DNA of 64,000 nucleotides, from positions 32,085,453 to 32,149,452 of the forward strand of contig JAVGWX010000007.1 of NCBI GenBank assembly GCA_036924085.1, read 5' to 3'. The position numbers were made by a program, and so were the translations under genes. The notes under the pieces were generated by a model. That model saw nothing but the letters and a program-made list of their open reading frames with translations, was not told the origin of the DNA and searched no databases. Source of the stretch: Ariolimax columbianus (taxonomy: Eukaryota; Mollusca; Gastropoda; Stylommatophora; Arionidae). Positions 1 through 10,239 of the stretch are shown here, in pieces (position 1 is the first letter of the stretch; each line of letters opens with the position of its first letter).

Positions 1-23
1 GATATTTCATATGACAATTTGAT

Positions 24-440
24 GTGGATATCTGACCTGGACTGTTGATGTGCCTGTTTGATGTGGCTTTTTGATATGGCTAATTGATGTGGCTAATTCA
101 TCATGTAGCATGTTCTTTATAGAACATCGCTCCCATCACAGTCTGTCTCAAAGAAAATCGTTCACTTGCCAAAACTTCAGCCTCCGCCACAGTCCTATCC
201 AGACATTCCTGGATATCTTGGTGCCATCGTCTTCTTGGTCTTTCCCATCCTCCTTTACTTGGCACCATACCATTGATGTAACTAATTGATGCGGTCATCT
301 GATGCAACTATGTGTTATGACTTTTCATGTGGGTATTTGTTTTGTTTGTTTGATGTGACTAATTGATAACGCGGCTATTCGTTGTGTGTATTTTTATGTG
401 GCCATTTCGTGATGCGGTTATGTGATTTGGCTATTTGATG
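24..440. repeat. Degenerate TTGATGTGGCTAA-type tandem repeat
   Basis: Loosely repeated units such as TTGATGTGGCTAATTG run on both sides of a LINE fragment (about 24-100 and 280-440). The units are too diverged for an exact period. The LINE A tail at 101-275 appears to have landed inside this array. Confidence 0.5.
101..275 (-). pseudogene. LINE A 3' fragment, reverse transcriptase C-terminus
   Basis: The minus strand reads a GGWERPRRRWHQDIQECL segment followed by RQTVMGAMFYKEHAT. This matches the C-terminus of the longer LINE A copies at 16738-17600, 36140-36585 and 39242-40366. Only the last ~57 codons remain, so this is a strongly 5'-truncated, non-functional copy. Its 3' end (CATGATGAATT on the minus strand) retains the ATG-type simple tail seen in the other copies. 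Confidence 0.8.
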
Positions 441-490
441 GGCGAAGACAGCATGACTTCTAGCTCAGACGTTAGTTTCATAAACCCAAA

Positions 491-735
491 GGGGACGGCG
501 TGGGCTAGCTGTTTAGTGACACGGCTCAAAACCAAAAGGTGCTGGGTTCGATCCCCATCACAGCACCGGGCGTTACCCCGGGGAAGGAACTCTTAGAAAA
601 TGCAGGAGGAAGCAGACCCTTACATAAAATGCATGCTGACGTCGGATGCACTGGGCCGACAGGCGAAAAATAAAAATCACAGTGCAACGCACACCGCCTT
701 GGGGATTAGCGAAATAAGGCGAACGCAAAAAAAAA
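491..735 (+). mobile_element. SINE1, tRNA-derived SINE
   Basis: It begins GGGGACGGCGTGGGCTAG (A-box-like region) and has a B-box-like GGGTTCGATCCCC near 545-557. A body with GGAAGCAGACCCTTACATAA and GCTGACGTCGGATG follows. Other copies lie at 22820-23045 (+) and 54340-54612 (-). The central part resembles the body of repeats G and F. The transcription signals are typical of RNA polymerase III-dependent SINEs; mobility today is unknown. Confidence 0.75.
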
Positions 736-785
736 ATTTAAAAAAAATCAAAATGAACCCAAAGAACCAGAACAGATCTCGCCAT

Positions 786-915
786 GTCCAGTTTGTGAAA
801 CACGTGGTTTTTGTTGTTGTGGCTATCTTCGCTTCTCCACGCACGGAAAGTAATGGCAGCTTGTGGTACTTTACACCTGCGAAGAAACTTGAAACAACCA
901 AATAGGTTGGCAGTC
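786..915 (+). mobile_element. SINE3, 3' portion
   Basis: The stretch ACGGAAAGTAATGGCA through AACCAAATAGGTTGGC aligns with the 3' half of the SINE at 44775-44975. The tRNA-like head is missing, so this is a 5'-truncated copy lying just downstream of SINE1. Confidence 0.6.
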
Positions 916-1280
916 GTTAGAGCGACGTGCCACAAAGGAACTTGCTACCCACTTGTCTACCGGGGTCGAAGATACAGTGCAGTGAATGTGCTGACCGCAA
1001 CCAACATCTTATAGCTGGAAGCTTGCAGCTGGGTTAGCGAACAAGACATGACAAAGATCACGCGGCGGTTTCGGAAATCAGCTGCACTAAAGTAGTCTAG
1101 CTAAGAGGTGAAGGTCGTCAGTCATACCACAGCAACTGCCGTCGGGGTTGAAGATATCTTCTTCATGCACTAAGCTGCAGTTTATGTGAAGTGGTGTGGT
1201 CAGTTTCCCCCATGATGTTCTTATCCTCTCCCACTCATACGTTAGGTGCCCATTTACTACTAGATGGGGTTGAAGACTAA
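916..1280. other. No gene recognised; diverged repeat remnants
   Basis: There is no coherent reading frame. Phrases such as GGTCGAAGATACAG and GCTTGCAGCTGGGTTAGCGAAC resemble the head of repeat F (compare 52145-52225). I treat it as an old, diverged F-like remnant at most. Confidence 0.35.
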
Positions 1281-1625
1281 AGTTTGGTCAGACACAACAT
1301 ACTGATCAGACATGTTAGTCAGGGTCAGGCAAAATATACTGGCCAAGACCTCCATCTAGACTTCTTCGCTGACCTCCCTGGAAACGGGCTGTTTTCATGG
1401 CAGCCTAGTTAATTGGGGGAGGGGGAGGGTGTGGTAGACCTAATCCGCGTGGTAGTGCGGGTCGCGCAGATGAAGAAAAAGCATAGCACAACCAACTTTA
1501 GGACACTGGTCCACCTTCATTAGCACTCTCACGATGCGAGGAGAACTACAACAACCGGCCACTTAACGTCCTTTCCAGGGCACACACATAAAAGTAAATT
1601 TACACATTGTTGGTATTCAACAATA
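1281..1625 (+). mobile_element. Repeat D, near full length
   Basis: It contains the family hallmarks in order: GATCAGACATGTTAGTCAGG, GGAAACGGGCTGTTTTCATGG, a GTCCACCTTCATTAGCA segment, and a 3' end GTATTCAACAATAACAACC. The (CAA)-rich tail suggests a retroposon. No tRNA-like head was seen. About a dozen further copies occur in this window on both strands. Confidence 0.7.
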
Positions 1626-2446
1626 ACAACCATAGCTGGGCCGACTGTGGTGCGATCGTACCAGGCACGAACCAAGACGTGGATTTAAGTTTCTGCCCAT
1701 CCGTGAACTCGAACCCTGACACGCTGTACTCCAAGTCCATTACACGCTCCATAGAGAATAGGAACAACAACCCTGTTATCAAAGAAATGCCAACTGTCAA
1801 CTACGAATCAGCGTTCTTTTCAGTACAAACACTGAATGATCGCAAGAATACACCAATGTTATCAGAAAGTACGAGAACCTGGTATGGTCAAGAGAAAAAA
1901 AAAATTTTTTAAATCCACACAAAAAAAATCACCTTAAAACCAGCACGTAATCATTAAACTGGTAAATGATGCATAGCCTGGATCGAACTCCCATCCAATC
2001 AGCCGGAAATATAAGGAAGCAGAGGAGCAGGTTTACAATTACCAACTGGTGAGAGCCAGCGACGAGCAGCCGGCAGGGCGCACGGTTTTCGGACAATCTT
2101 GCCGGCCACCAATCAAGTTGGCTGGTCGGTGAACACGCGGGAAACCGTGTGTGACAACCCACCAAAGGATTGATGGATATCTCTGACCCAACCAAGCTAT
2201 CCCATCTATCTTTCTATTTAGGGAACTGACAGTCAGGACAATAATGCTGTATTATTTAAGCCATTGTCTGCGAATTTGATTTCTATCTCTGTTTCAGGAC
2301 ATTAACTACTGGCTAATGATAAAACTAATCCGATGGAGAAGTTTACATTTCCTGAAAGAGTAGAGGTTCGACCAAAAACAAAGGTCTTTATCAAGAGAAT
2401 GACAAATAAAAGTGACCTAAATCAGAGCAGATAAATAAAAAATAAC
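1626..2446. other. Unassigned, no gene seen
   Basis: Short open frames exist (for example 1607-1912), but they overlap the repeat D tail and have no recognisable domain. 1900-2220 includes a tRNA-like or SINE-like phrase (GGATCGAACTCCCATCC near 1980) that I could not assign. Confidence 0.4.
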
Positions 2447-2587
2447 CGTTATGGGGTTACGGAGACCCAGGAGTTGAGCAGAGAATAATATAGCTGTAAC
2501 TTACCAGGTAAGCTGTAATATATGCGACTAAGGAGCGAGTTTGAGTTTGAACGAGTATTGACCACCGCTTCCTGTAAAAATGATTCG

Positions 2588-2735
2588 ACGTATTTCTGCT
2601 TCTGCTTCTTCTTCTTCTTCTTCTTCTTCTTCTTCTTCTTCTTTTTCTTCTTCTTCATCTTCAGCTTCCTCTTCATCTTCATCTTCTTTTTCTTCTTCTT
2701 CATCTTCTTCTTCTCCTTCTCGTCCGCCATGCATT
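2588..2735. repeat. (CTT)n/(GAA)n microsatellite
   Basis: About 140 bp of CTT with CAT/CCT interruptions. Open frames on both strands here (poly-Ser, poly-Phe, poly-Glu) are artefacts of the simple sequence. Confidence 0.95.
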
Positions 2736-2856
2736 TGTATGATATGTCCGCGCATGAATCCCAATTCTCTGAATACAGGTTGTTGAGGTGTGAGTTGGAG
2801 AGTTCTTCGAAGTTGGCAATAGCTGTATGTGGAGATTAGTATTTGTGAGCACTGAC

Positions 2857-3030
2857 CAAAATGGATGTGTCCGACCGTTAAGGTGCAAACACCGCAGTAA
2901 ACTAGCCACACACGCATTCCGTTCTCCGGACTATATCCTGCTACTTGCAAAGACCTGTTCAGGGCTTGGAAGCGAGAGATTAAGAACGAACGAAGAAGAA
3001 AGAAGAAGTATCCATGAACCAGTGCTTAGT
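2857..3030 (+). mobile_element. Repeat G, 3' part
   Basis: It runs from GGATGTGTCCGACC through CTCCGGACTATATCCTGC to GATTAAGAACGAACGAAGAAG. It matches the 3' half of repeat G including the GAAC-GAAC-GAAG end, with a short GAA tail. Confidence 0.75.
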
Positions 3031-3334
3031 ACACAGTCATACACGAATATAACAGTCTTGTAGGATATGCTCGGCTGTCTGTACTGCGTTTCGGTCCTAA
3101 CCAGTGAGTGATACGGTACATTTACTCTGTGTAATTTGTTATATTCTGTTATCAAGCGGAATGTGATCACAAACGGCTCTGCCAAGGTTGTGATTGTTAG
3201 CTCTTGTTTGATGACTGTAATCGTGGCTTGGATAAACGGCTTATTTCCATGGAAGATGATTGTCTGTTCTTTGTTTTCTCGTTATGCTCTCTCTCTCTTT
3301 TGTTAACTTGTCTCAGGAGCGTACTGAAGCACAT

Positions 3335-4600
3335 CTCAAGTCCATCTCCAGACCATCTCAAGCCCATCTCAAGCCCATCTCTAGCCCATCTCAAGCCCAT
3401 CTCAAGCCCATCTCAAGCCCATCTCTAGCCCATCTCAAGCCCATCTCAAGCCCATCTCAAGCCCATATCTAGACCATCTCAAGCGCATCTTAAGACCATC
3501 TCTAGCCAATATCTAGACCACCTCAAGCCCATCTCTAGCCCATATCTATACCATCTCAAGCCCATCTCAAGCCCATCTCAAGCCCATCTCTATCCCATCT
3601 CTAGCCCATCTCTAACCCATCTATATCCCATCTCTAGCCCATCTCTAGCCCATCTCAAGCTCATCTCTATCCCATCTCTAGCCCATCTCTAACCCATCTC
3701 TATCCCCTCTCTAACCCATCTCTATCCCATCTCTATCCCATCTTTAGCCCATCTCTAACCCATCTCTAACCCATCTCTATCCCATCTCTAGCCCATCTCT
3801 AGCCCATCTCTATCCCATCTCTATCCCATCTCTAGCCCATCTCTAACCCATCTCTATCCCATCTCTAACCCATCTCTATCCCATCGCTATACCATCTCTA
3901 GCACATCTCTATCCCATCTCTATCCCATCTCTAGCCCATCTCTAACCCATCTCTAACCCATCGCTATACCACCTCTAGCACATCTCTATCCCATCTCTAG
4001 CCCATCTCTAGCCCATCTCTATCCCATCTCAAGCCCATCTCTATCCCATCTCTAGCCCATCTCTAGCCCATATCTAGACCATCTCAAGCCCCTCTTAAGA
4101 CCATCTCTAGCCCATATCTAGACCATCTCAAGCCCATCTCTAGCCCATCTCTAGCCCATATCTATACCATCTCTAGCCCATCTCTAGCCCATCTCAAGCC
4201 AATCTCTAGTCCATCTCTAGCACAGCTCAAGCACATGGCAAGCCCATTTGGAAACCTTCTCAAGCCCATCACAAACTCATCTCAAGCCGATCTGAAGCAC
4301 ATCTCAAGACCATTTCAAGCCCATCTCAAGCATATCGCGAGCCCATCTCAATCCCAACTCAAGCCCACCTAAAACTAATCTCAAGCCCATTGCAAGCCCA
4401 GCGCAATCCCAACTCAAGCCTATCGCGAGCCCTTCTCAAGCACATCTCACTCCTATCAAGCCCATATTACGCCCTTCTCAAGCCATTCAAGAAATCATCT
4501 CAATCACATCTTAAGCCCATATCAATCCCATCACAAACACATCTCAAGCCCATCACAAAACTCATCTCAAACTCCTCTCAATCCCATCTCAAACCCTAAA
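3335..4600. repeat. 11-bp minisatellite array (CATCTCAAGCC / CATCTCTAGCC)
   Basis: More than 100 head-to-tail 11-bp units. The variant with AAG dominates the first ~150 bp and the last ~300 bp. The TAG, TAT and TAA variants dominate the middle (about 3590-4060). Because 11 is not a multiple of 3, each frame reads an 11-residue period (SPSQAHLKPIS), so the open frames at 3204-3472 and 4390-4599 are by-products of the array. It ends beside a minus-strand repeat G. Confidence 0.95.
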
Positions 4601-4632
4601 GAAGATATACTCCGTCGCCAAATAAAATGCAA

Positions 4633-4845
4633 CATCGGAATCTTCTTCTTCTTCGTTCGTTCTCAATCTCCCGCTATCAAACCTTGAAAGGGCTTAAATA
4701 GCAGAATGTAGTCCAGAAAACTAAATGCGTTGTGTCGTAGTTTACAGCTTTCCTGCGATATTTGCACCTTTCGGTCCAACACATCCGACCTCAGGAAGCA
4801 TTTTTTTAGTATCGGGTATCAATCCCTCCTCCAAAGCCAGTCGGA
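4633..4845 (-). mobile_element. Repeat G, 3' part, with (GAA)n tail
   Basis: On the plus strand it starts with the tail TCTTCTTCTTCTTCGTTCG, then TCTCAATCTCCCGCTATC, GCGTTGTGTCGTAGTTTAC and GGTCCAACACATCCGAC. The 5' half of the element is absent. LINE C material follows soon after. Confidence 0.8.
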
Positions 4846-4919
4846 ATGATATCTTAAAAAAACAAGTGCAGTCCTATAGTGCATTCCAAGCCCACTGTGG
4901 GATCTTTAGAACGTCATTA

Positions 4920-5345
4920 CAGATGAGCTCACACCGGAAGTGTCGGCACGGAGACTTGCCATCCACAGAGCTATATAGAAGGAATGACACTCATCAAACG
5001 TGATGACGGTATGAAGAGACAAGCACAGAGAATACAAGCCAGAAAATGACATCATAGACAAACATGGAACATATGGGAAGACAAAGATCTTGAGACTTAG
5101 AACGGGATATTGCAGACTCAAGGTCTACCTCCGCACAATGGGTCTCAGAGACACCGCCACGAGCGATTGTGGAACACCGAACCAAACACCAGAACTTATC
5201 CTGCAGGACTGTCCTACTTATACAGACCAAAAAGAGGCAGTCTAGGCTGGGGGAGCGATCATGCTCGGAAAGCTGTAGAGGACCGTCGATGACCTGAAAC
5301 GTGCAGGCCCCTTTCGCGAACATCACCGGACTAGTAGCATGGCAT
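4920..5345 (+). pseudogene. LINE C fragment, RNase H downstream region and CxC tail
   Basis: A plus-strand frame at about 5090-5220 reads LRLRTGYCRLKVYLRTMG, then SDCGTPNQTPELILQDCPTY and DQKEAV before a stop. This is the layout of the C-terminal region of RNase H-bearing LINEs: an RLRTG motif followed by a CxC...C cluster. A second copy lies at 32885-33240 plus 33598-33715. Upstream (4950-5060) there is more of the same protein with frameshifts. No RT or RNase H catalytic core is left. Confidence 0.7.
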
Positions 5346-5724
5346 CAGTTGATTGATGAAGATGAAGCTGTTAACGCGACTGCTGTGAAATTATTCACTG
5401 TATTACTTCCCATCTTTGGGAATAAACATTTCTATTGTTAGGAATACAATCTGCTGACCTGGGTTTATATTTGCTTTCTTATTTATTTTTTTCTGGTGCA
5501 AATCTTAGTGCTTGTGCATCAATTTGAAGATAATGTTCTTTTACACCAGTCTCCATTTTTCAGTTTTGTTGCTGCCTATCGTTTCAATATATACGTGGAT
5601 CCATGAGTATCTATGGTATAGTTATTCGATCATGTCGCTTGCTATGTTCTGCTGTGATACGGATTTTGCTCTTCATTAGGACGTGCGGTAAATATGAATG
5701 TTTTGGGGCCGGAGATGTAACTGG

Positions 5725-5915
5725 AAACGAGCTGACAGGAGTCAGCGACTCATAGCTGTCAGCTTCCATCAGGGTTAGTGAGTTATAACTAACCAAGATT
5801 CTGTATTACTTCCAAGTTACGGCCCTGGAAACGGGCTACACCCATTCAGCCTGACTAAAGGTTAGGGATTGAAGAGGGAAGGCAAACCTGTCCCTAAAAT
5901 GCCGTTTTGAAATCG
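5725..5915 (+). mobile_element. Repeat F, partial
   Basis: It carries GAGCTGACAGGAGTCAGCG, GGCCCTGGAAACGGGCTAC and CCCATTCAGCCTGACTAA in the order seen at 33720-34010 and 52165-52440. Its 3' end is diverged. Confidence 0.6.
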
Positions 5916-5984
5916 GAAGTGAAATCGGTTAGTGTATTGAAATCGGAAATCAGAATCGGAAAATAACTTCCATTGCAGAAAGTG

Positions 5985-6400
5985 TAGTCGGGAATGAAGT
6001 GTCTGAGATACAATTGTACTAGACTATAGCTTTTGGAGCCACGTAGCGCAGTGGTTAGCGCTCTGGTTTCGAATCTGAGTGGTCCTGGGTTCATTCCCCA
6101 GTTGAGGCGGTAATGTTTTTTTCAGACCGCAATGGCCCCCGGGTCGACCCAGCCTTAAATGGGTACCGGTTCAGTCCGGGAAGTAAAAGCGGCGAGCCTT
6201 TGAAATGTGAGATCGCTAACACCTCACACCCCTACGACAGTAATGCTATGGGATACTTTACTTTTTTTACTTTTTATAGCTTGTGTGAGGGGAAAGGCAA
6301 GATTTTGTCCCTAGCCGTAGACTAATTACTCATTTACTTATGAACCCCTCTATACATCTAGATATCCAGTAACTGGATTTGAACGCTGTACCACTTGAGA
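5985..6400 (-). mobile_element. SINE5 (minus), interrupted by SINE2
   Basis: Flanks 5985-6032 and 6275-6400 together match the uninterrupted repeat at 10010-10235. On the minus strand the head contains a B-box-like GCGTTCAAATCC (near 6380), suggesting a tRNA-derived SINE. It is split at TATAGCTT, which is duplicated on both sides of the insert. Confidence 0.65.
6033..6274 (+). mobile_element. SINE2, tRNA-derived SINE with target-site duplication
   Basis: The element begins TTGGAGCCACGTAGCGCAG, has an A-box-like GTAGCGCAGTGGTTAGCGC and a B-box-like GGGTTCATTCCCC, and ends in a T/A-rich ACTTTTTTTACTTTTTA tail. The direct repeat TATAGCTT (6025-6032 and 6275-6282) flanks it. The related locus at 10053 has the same flanks with no insert. 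The 70-aa frame at 6113-6325 is a by-product. Confidence 0.8.
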
Positions 6401-6439
6401 ATCGCAAATGTTTAAGACGAACACCGAAGATTAAGAAGA

Positions 6440-6665
6440 GTGTTTAATGTTGAAAGATTTTGTTGCTGCTGTCCAATGATAAATGTGAAGCCAAGACAAA
6501 CACATATGAAGAAGAACAAATGTTTTCTGCTGAGATTGTGTAACATCTGTCCAATGATGAATCTGAAGCAAAGACGAACACAGAGGAAGAAGAACAAATG
6601 TTTTCTGCTGAGATTGTGTAACATCTGTCCAATGAGGAATGTGAAGGGAAGGAGACAACTCGTCA
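6440..6665. repeat. 78-bp tandem repeat, about 2.8 copies
   Basis: TGTTTTCTGCTGAGATTGTG recurs at 6521 and 6599, giving a 78-bp period; a partial first unit starts near 6440. As 78 is a multiple of 3, both strands stay open (26-residue repeats on the minus strand, 6412-6963). I do not see a domain, so I do not call a gene. Confidence 0.8.
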
Positions 6666-7400
6666 CTCTCATGAAAATATGTTGTTGAAATTTGGGAGCG
6701 AACAAAAAAACCATTTTGAAAGTCTGCACTGCGATGTTATGACCAACACTGGGCAATGACTTAGCTGCATGGTCCCATGCCACGAAGGCACACATACAGA
6801 CCACAGATAATGCACAGAACAAAGCGTTACGGGTGATTATAAAATGAAACGAAATGGTGAAAATTAGGGTACTTCTCTCTCCCCCCCCCCCTCCTCCCCC
6901 CCCTTTTAACCTTATATACGGAACATCACCAATTCCAATCGATTGAAGAGGGACTGGTATCACGTACCAGCGAACATTCTAATCATTTCGATAATTATCG
7001 ATATCGTCATCGGTCTGCCATGATAATGAATGCAGATATCTGGCTATTAGGACATAACTAGGCGTTTCATATTTTGATATTGAGAGAGTCCTGTCACACA
7101 ATCCAGCGGATAATGTGTTCATTTTGTAAATACAATATGATGAGAATTCGAGATCGTTTTACAACTCAGAATTTGGAGTATGTAAAGAAATGGGAAAATT
7201 GCTGTACTTTATCTGCTGCATATTGTTGTTTGAGGCTGTTCCTGTCGATGTCAGTTAATTGTTGATGAATGTCCCTTTTTAGTAGGTTTACAGTGGTCGT
7301 TTCTAACTTTCATAGACGTACTTTAAGTTGAACAGGTCGTAGTGGAATGCGGAGCGAATCAGTAAGCTCACCACGATGGAGATTTCTATTTCGATACCTA
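6666..7400. other. Unassigned; C-rich tract at 6880-6904
   Basis: Apart from a CCCCCCCCCC/CCTCC tract and short frames, nothing recognisable is seen. Confidence 0.4.
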
Positions 7401-7404
7401 CCCG

Positions 7405-7690
7405 AGTGGTCAGCCAGGGTCTTTGTGTATGATAAGGACAAGAAGTTGACCATTGCTTCACAGAGAGCATGTCGAGTGAAGCGACTAAGGGCGTGAGATG
7501 GAATAACACTCGTCATGCTTATGTGATTTATTAAGAGATGCAGAGATGGCGCCTAACAGGTCACGGGTTAACTTTTTTATATGATTAAGTCTATTAAGAT
7601 GGATTCCAACATCTGTTAACCACACTACGCAGCACTTGCCTGATCGCAGTGGCGTAATACGCTGCTCGATCTAATCCCCAACAAGTAAGA
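7405..7690 (+). mobile_element. Repeat E
   Basis: Shared phrases with 20280-20585 and 53670-53905 are GGGTCTTTGTGTATG, CACAGAGAGCATGTCGAG, GATGGCGCCTAACAGG, and AAGTCTATTAAGATGGATTC followed by GTTAACCAC. The family ends near TGCTCGATCTAATCCCC. No coding capacity or tRNA-like head is apparent. It may be a short retroposon or a DNA-transposon derivative. Confidence 0.6.
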
Positions 7691-7828
7691 TGGTCGCACC
7701 TTAGTGGCTGCGCTCTCAACTCGCTCCAGTGTTTGTGTCGAGTTTCCCGATGTTTAATGGTTCCTGTTTGGATTATATTTCACTGCTACTTCACCAGGCG
7801 GTATCAAAGACTTCATTTTGTGGAATTG

Positions 7829-8089
7829 ATGCGCTTTCAATTGGTTATTCTGTTTCTCATGCTGCAATTTCGCTGCATTTCATGCCAAGCTCAAGCCGTG
7901 AGAGACCAGTCTATGACAGAGTGTAACGTACAGCTGAACTGCACATCAGAATTCAGTCCAGATTATTACTACTCAAGGATCTCTCTGCTCAGACTGAAGC
8001 CGACTTCTTCCTGCCCATCCGTCCTCCACAGGAGGTTACACGATACCTCTCCCAACCTCGTATTCTCAGCCCAGCAAGGGTCACTCTGA
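7829..8089 (+). CDS. Candidate exon: signal peptide followed by Ig-like domain start (uncertain)
   Basis: From the ATG at 7829 the frame reads 86 residues. Residues 1-20 (MRFQLVILFLMLQFRCISCQ) have a basic N-terminus, a hydrophobic core and a plausible cleavage site near CQAQA, like a secretory signal peptide. ECNVQLNCTSEFSPDYYYSR then ISLLRLKP follows. The VQLNCTS...SRISLLRL spacing is reminiscent of B and C strands of the first Ig-like domain in secreted mollusc lectin-type proteins. The last ~30 residues look unrelated, so the true exon probably ends at a splice site between about 7950 and 7990 that I cannot fix. It is the only frame here without an obvious repeat origin that has host-protein features. 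It may be a chance frame or a pseudogene; the frame is open upstream to 7733. Confidence 0.3.
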   Translation: MRFQLVILFLMLQFRCISCQAQAVRDQSMTECNVQLNCTSEFSPDYYYSRISLLRLKPTSSCPSVLHRRLHDTSPNLVFSAQQGSL

Positions 8090-8500
8090 CCAAAAGGTGA
8101 ACACAATCAGAAGCCTCGGCGGCGGGACACATAATAACAGGGAGTTTGACACGGGCAGAAACGGAAGGCTTGACACAATTCTGGTCTAACACACTTCTCG
8201 TGGCCATCTTGCTAAAGTTGCGGAGTCCACGGCTCCACCTGGGAAGTCAGTAGGGATTCCAATCGACACGCTACGCATGTACACAGCCTCAGAAGTTGGA
8301 CTTGGTAGTGGTAGATCAACGCAATGGGCCTTTGACGAGTACGCGAACATTATTATTATTATTTTTATTATTATTATTATCCTAGTCTGCTAGGAAGGAT
8401 ATCGTTCTAGCTACACCCATCTCCCGTCAGATCGGGTGACCTGTACAAGGTCATCATCCCACGAAGAAGAACAGGTCGACTATAACTAAGTTGATATTTT
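8090..8500. other. Unassigned, with (ATT)n at 8349-8374
   Basis: There is no stable frame. A short ATT microsatellite sits at 8349-8374. 8378-8480 has an anonymous repeat-like look (CCTAGTCTGCTAGGAAGG) that I could not tie to another copy with confidence. Confidence 0.4.
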
Positions 8501-8960
8501 CGCCTGCAGTGGCTTGTTCCCATTATGAATAATGTCACTTGCTGTCTTCTGTACTAGGAATAGTTTGTTTTAATGATATCAGATCCTGAGATTTATTTGC
8601 GCCATTTTTCTGAGTAGTTAATTTTTATCATTGTCTTTGTTTCCTAATGTTAGGGATTTTGCTTCGTCTCTTTTTTCGGAAAATCTATCTGACTCCCAAG
8701 CCCTATGTATTTCAGAGTGTGTATGAATCCACTGTCATTTCACTTTTTTGAAATCATAGCCGGAATTCCTGAGTGCCTTGCAGGATTTTCAATTTATTAT
8801 TTTTATAATTTCTAAATGCAATTCTGATCTTCAGTCACTGATCATCAATAAAATAAGTTATTTACACTTACATTTAAGTAATTTTTTTAAAGCAGGTATT
8901 GTTGCTTAATTTGCTAATTTTTAAGCTCAGGAAATTATTTGAAATTTATCAAGCTATTAG
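8500..8960. other. AT-rich unassigned sequence
   Basis: AT-rich, no long frame, no repeat matches noticed inside the window. Confidence 0.4.
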
Positions 8961-8974
8961 TAAGTGAATAGCGT

Positions 8975-9365
8975 GGCGGAGTGTATGAACTGAAGCGGTC
9001 AGCTACTCAAAGGGGACTGCTAACGCCAGGGACAACGAGCAAGAGCTGGCAAGACCCTTCTACATCTCCACGCAGTGATCCTGGACGACAGGCTGCAACA
9101 GAGCAGACTGTCTAAGGAGATGGGATTGAATAGAGAAGGCTAACTTGGTACCAGAAAATGCTTGCTGAAGTCGGATGTGTCGGAAGGTGGAAATATCGAA
9201 GCCATTTTTTAAACTACGGCATAATTCATTTCATTCTCCGGATAACATCTTGCTATTTGCAAAGCCCCTTATCGTGGCTTGGCAGCTTGAGTTTGTGAAA
9301 GAAAACAAAGAAGATGAAGAAGAAGAAGAGGAAAAAAAAGAAGAAGAAGAAGAAAAGCGGAGTGT
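8975..9365 (+). mobile_element. Repeat G with GAA-rich tail
   Basis: Near full length and diverged: GCGGTCAGCTACTC, AAGACCCTTCTACATCTCC, GCTTGCTGAAGTCGGATG, CATTCTCCGGATAACATC, then a GAAGAAGAAGAAGAGG tail from about 9308. The 168-aa frame at 9175-9681 starts inside this element and is a fusion artefact in its first 60 residues. Confidence 0.75.
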
Positions 9366-9681
9366 ACTGTTTTATCAGATGCAGATTCCTCTACACTTAA
9401 TTGATCAACCCAAACCAGAAGTTTTACGACATTCGTTCAGTTATAGAACAGTCTATAAATCCAATCAGGTATCATATATCAATAATAAAACACATTTATT
9501 CATAAAACTTGAACCATATCATCACGTGCCCCACCGACAAGTATGTGACTGTGGCGCAATACAGGACCCAGATCACCTGATGACCTGCCCCAACCTGCAG
9601 TTAACATGCAATAGGTGCAACATGCTGAAGGCAAATGACAGAGCAATCCATGTCGCTGAATACTGGATGCATAGCGTATGA
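9366..9681 (+). pseudogene. LINE C-terminal fragment with CxC...H...C cluster
   Basis: The frame reads HVPHRQVCDCGAIQDPDH, LMTCPN, then CNRCNML and IHVAEYWMHSV before a stop. The CDCG...DHLMTCP pattern and a terminal helix after it are typical of the extreme C-terminus of RNase H-type (Jockey/I group) LINE ORF2 proteins. About 100 residues are left. It is distinct in sequence from LINE B and C. It directly follows the repeat G GAA tail, so the boundary is not exact. Confidence 0.5.
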
Positions 9682-9759
9682 AGTAAAGCTTGGACACTAA
9701 CAGCAAAGTAAGTAACTGGCAAACGAAAGCGACATGCGGTATTTACAACTCGTCACTGA

Positions 9760-9925
9760 TCCATGTAGTAGTACGCGACACGAAGATGAAGTCATATCTC
9801 AACCGTCTAAAAGGACCACAGTCCACCTTCATCAGCGCGCTCGGGATGTGGGGAGAGGTACAACAACCCGCCACTAAACGTTCTTTTCAAGAGTAATTAT
9901 ATTCATTGTAGGCATTCAACAACAT
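9760..9925 (+). mobile_element. Repeat D, 3' half
   Basis: GTAGTAGTACGCGACACG, GTCCACCTTCATCAGCG, then GGCATTCAACAACATCATCA. 5'-truncated copy with the (CAA)-type tail. Confidence 0.7.
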
Positions 9926-10009
9926 CATCAACTTGTCACCAGTGATGTTTAAGCCTAATTTTAATGATCTGTCGTGCACCGTTCTTTAAAAAAAAATAAT
10001 ATCCTTTGC

Positions 10010-10235
10010 AGAAAGTGTGGTCGGGGAAGAAGTGTGAGATTTCATTGTACTAGACTACAGCTTGTGTGGGGTGAGTGGCAAGATTATATCACTTGCCGTA
10101 GACCAATTACCTATTTACATATGAACCCCTCTATACAGCTAAGTTGACTGAAGCGTACCAGTAACTGCATTTAAACTCTGTACCACTGATTTAAAACGCT
10201 CAACCACTTCACTAATCAGACCTCAATCCATGCCA
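10010..10235 (-). mobile_element. SINE5, uninterrupted copy
   Basis: Minus strand: a tRNA-like head near 10235-10160 (GTGAAGTGGTTGAGCG, then GAGTTTAAATGCAG in the B-box position), followed by the body. It serves as the empty-site comparator for the SINE2 insertion at 6033-6274. Confidence 0.6.
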
Positions 10236-10239
10236 CTAC

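Noticed and set aside
6412..6963. 183-aa minus-strand frame
   Set aside because: Mostly the 78-bp tandem repeat; both strands open and no domain.
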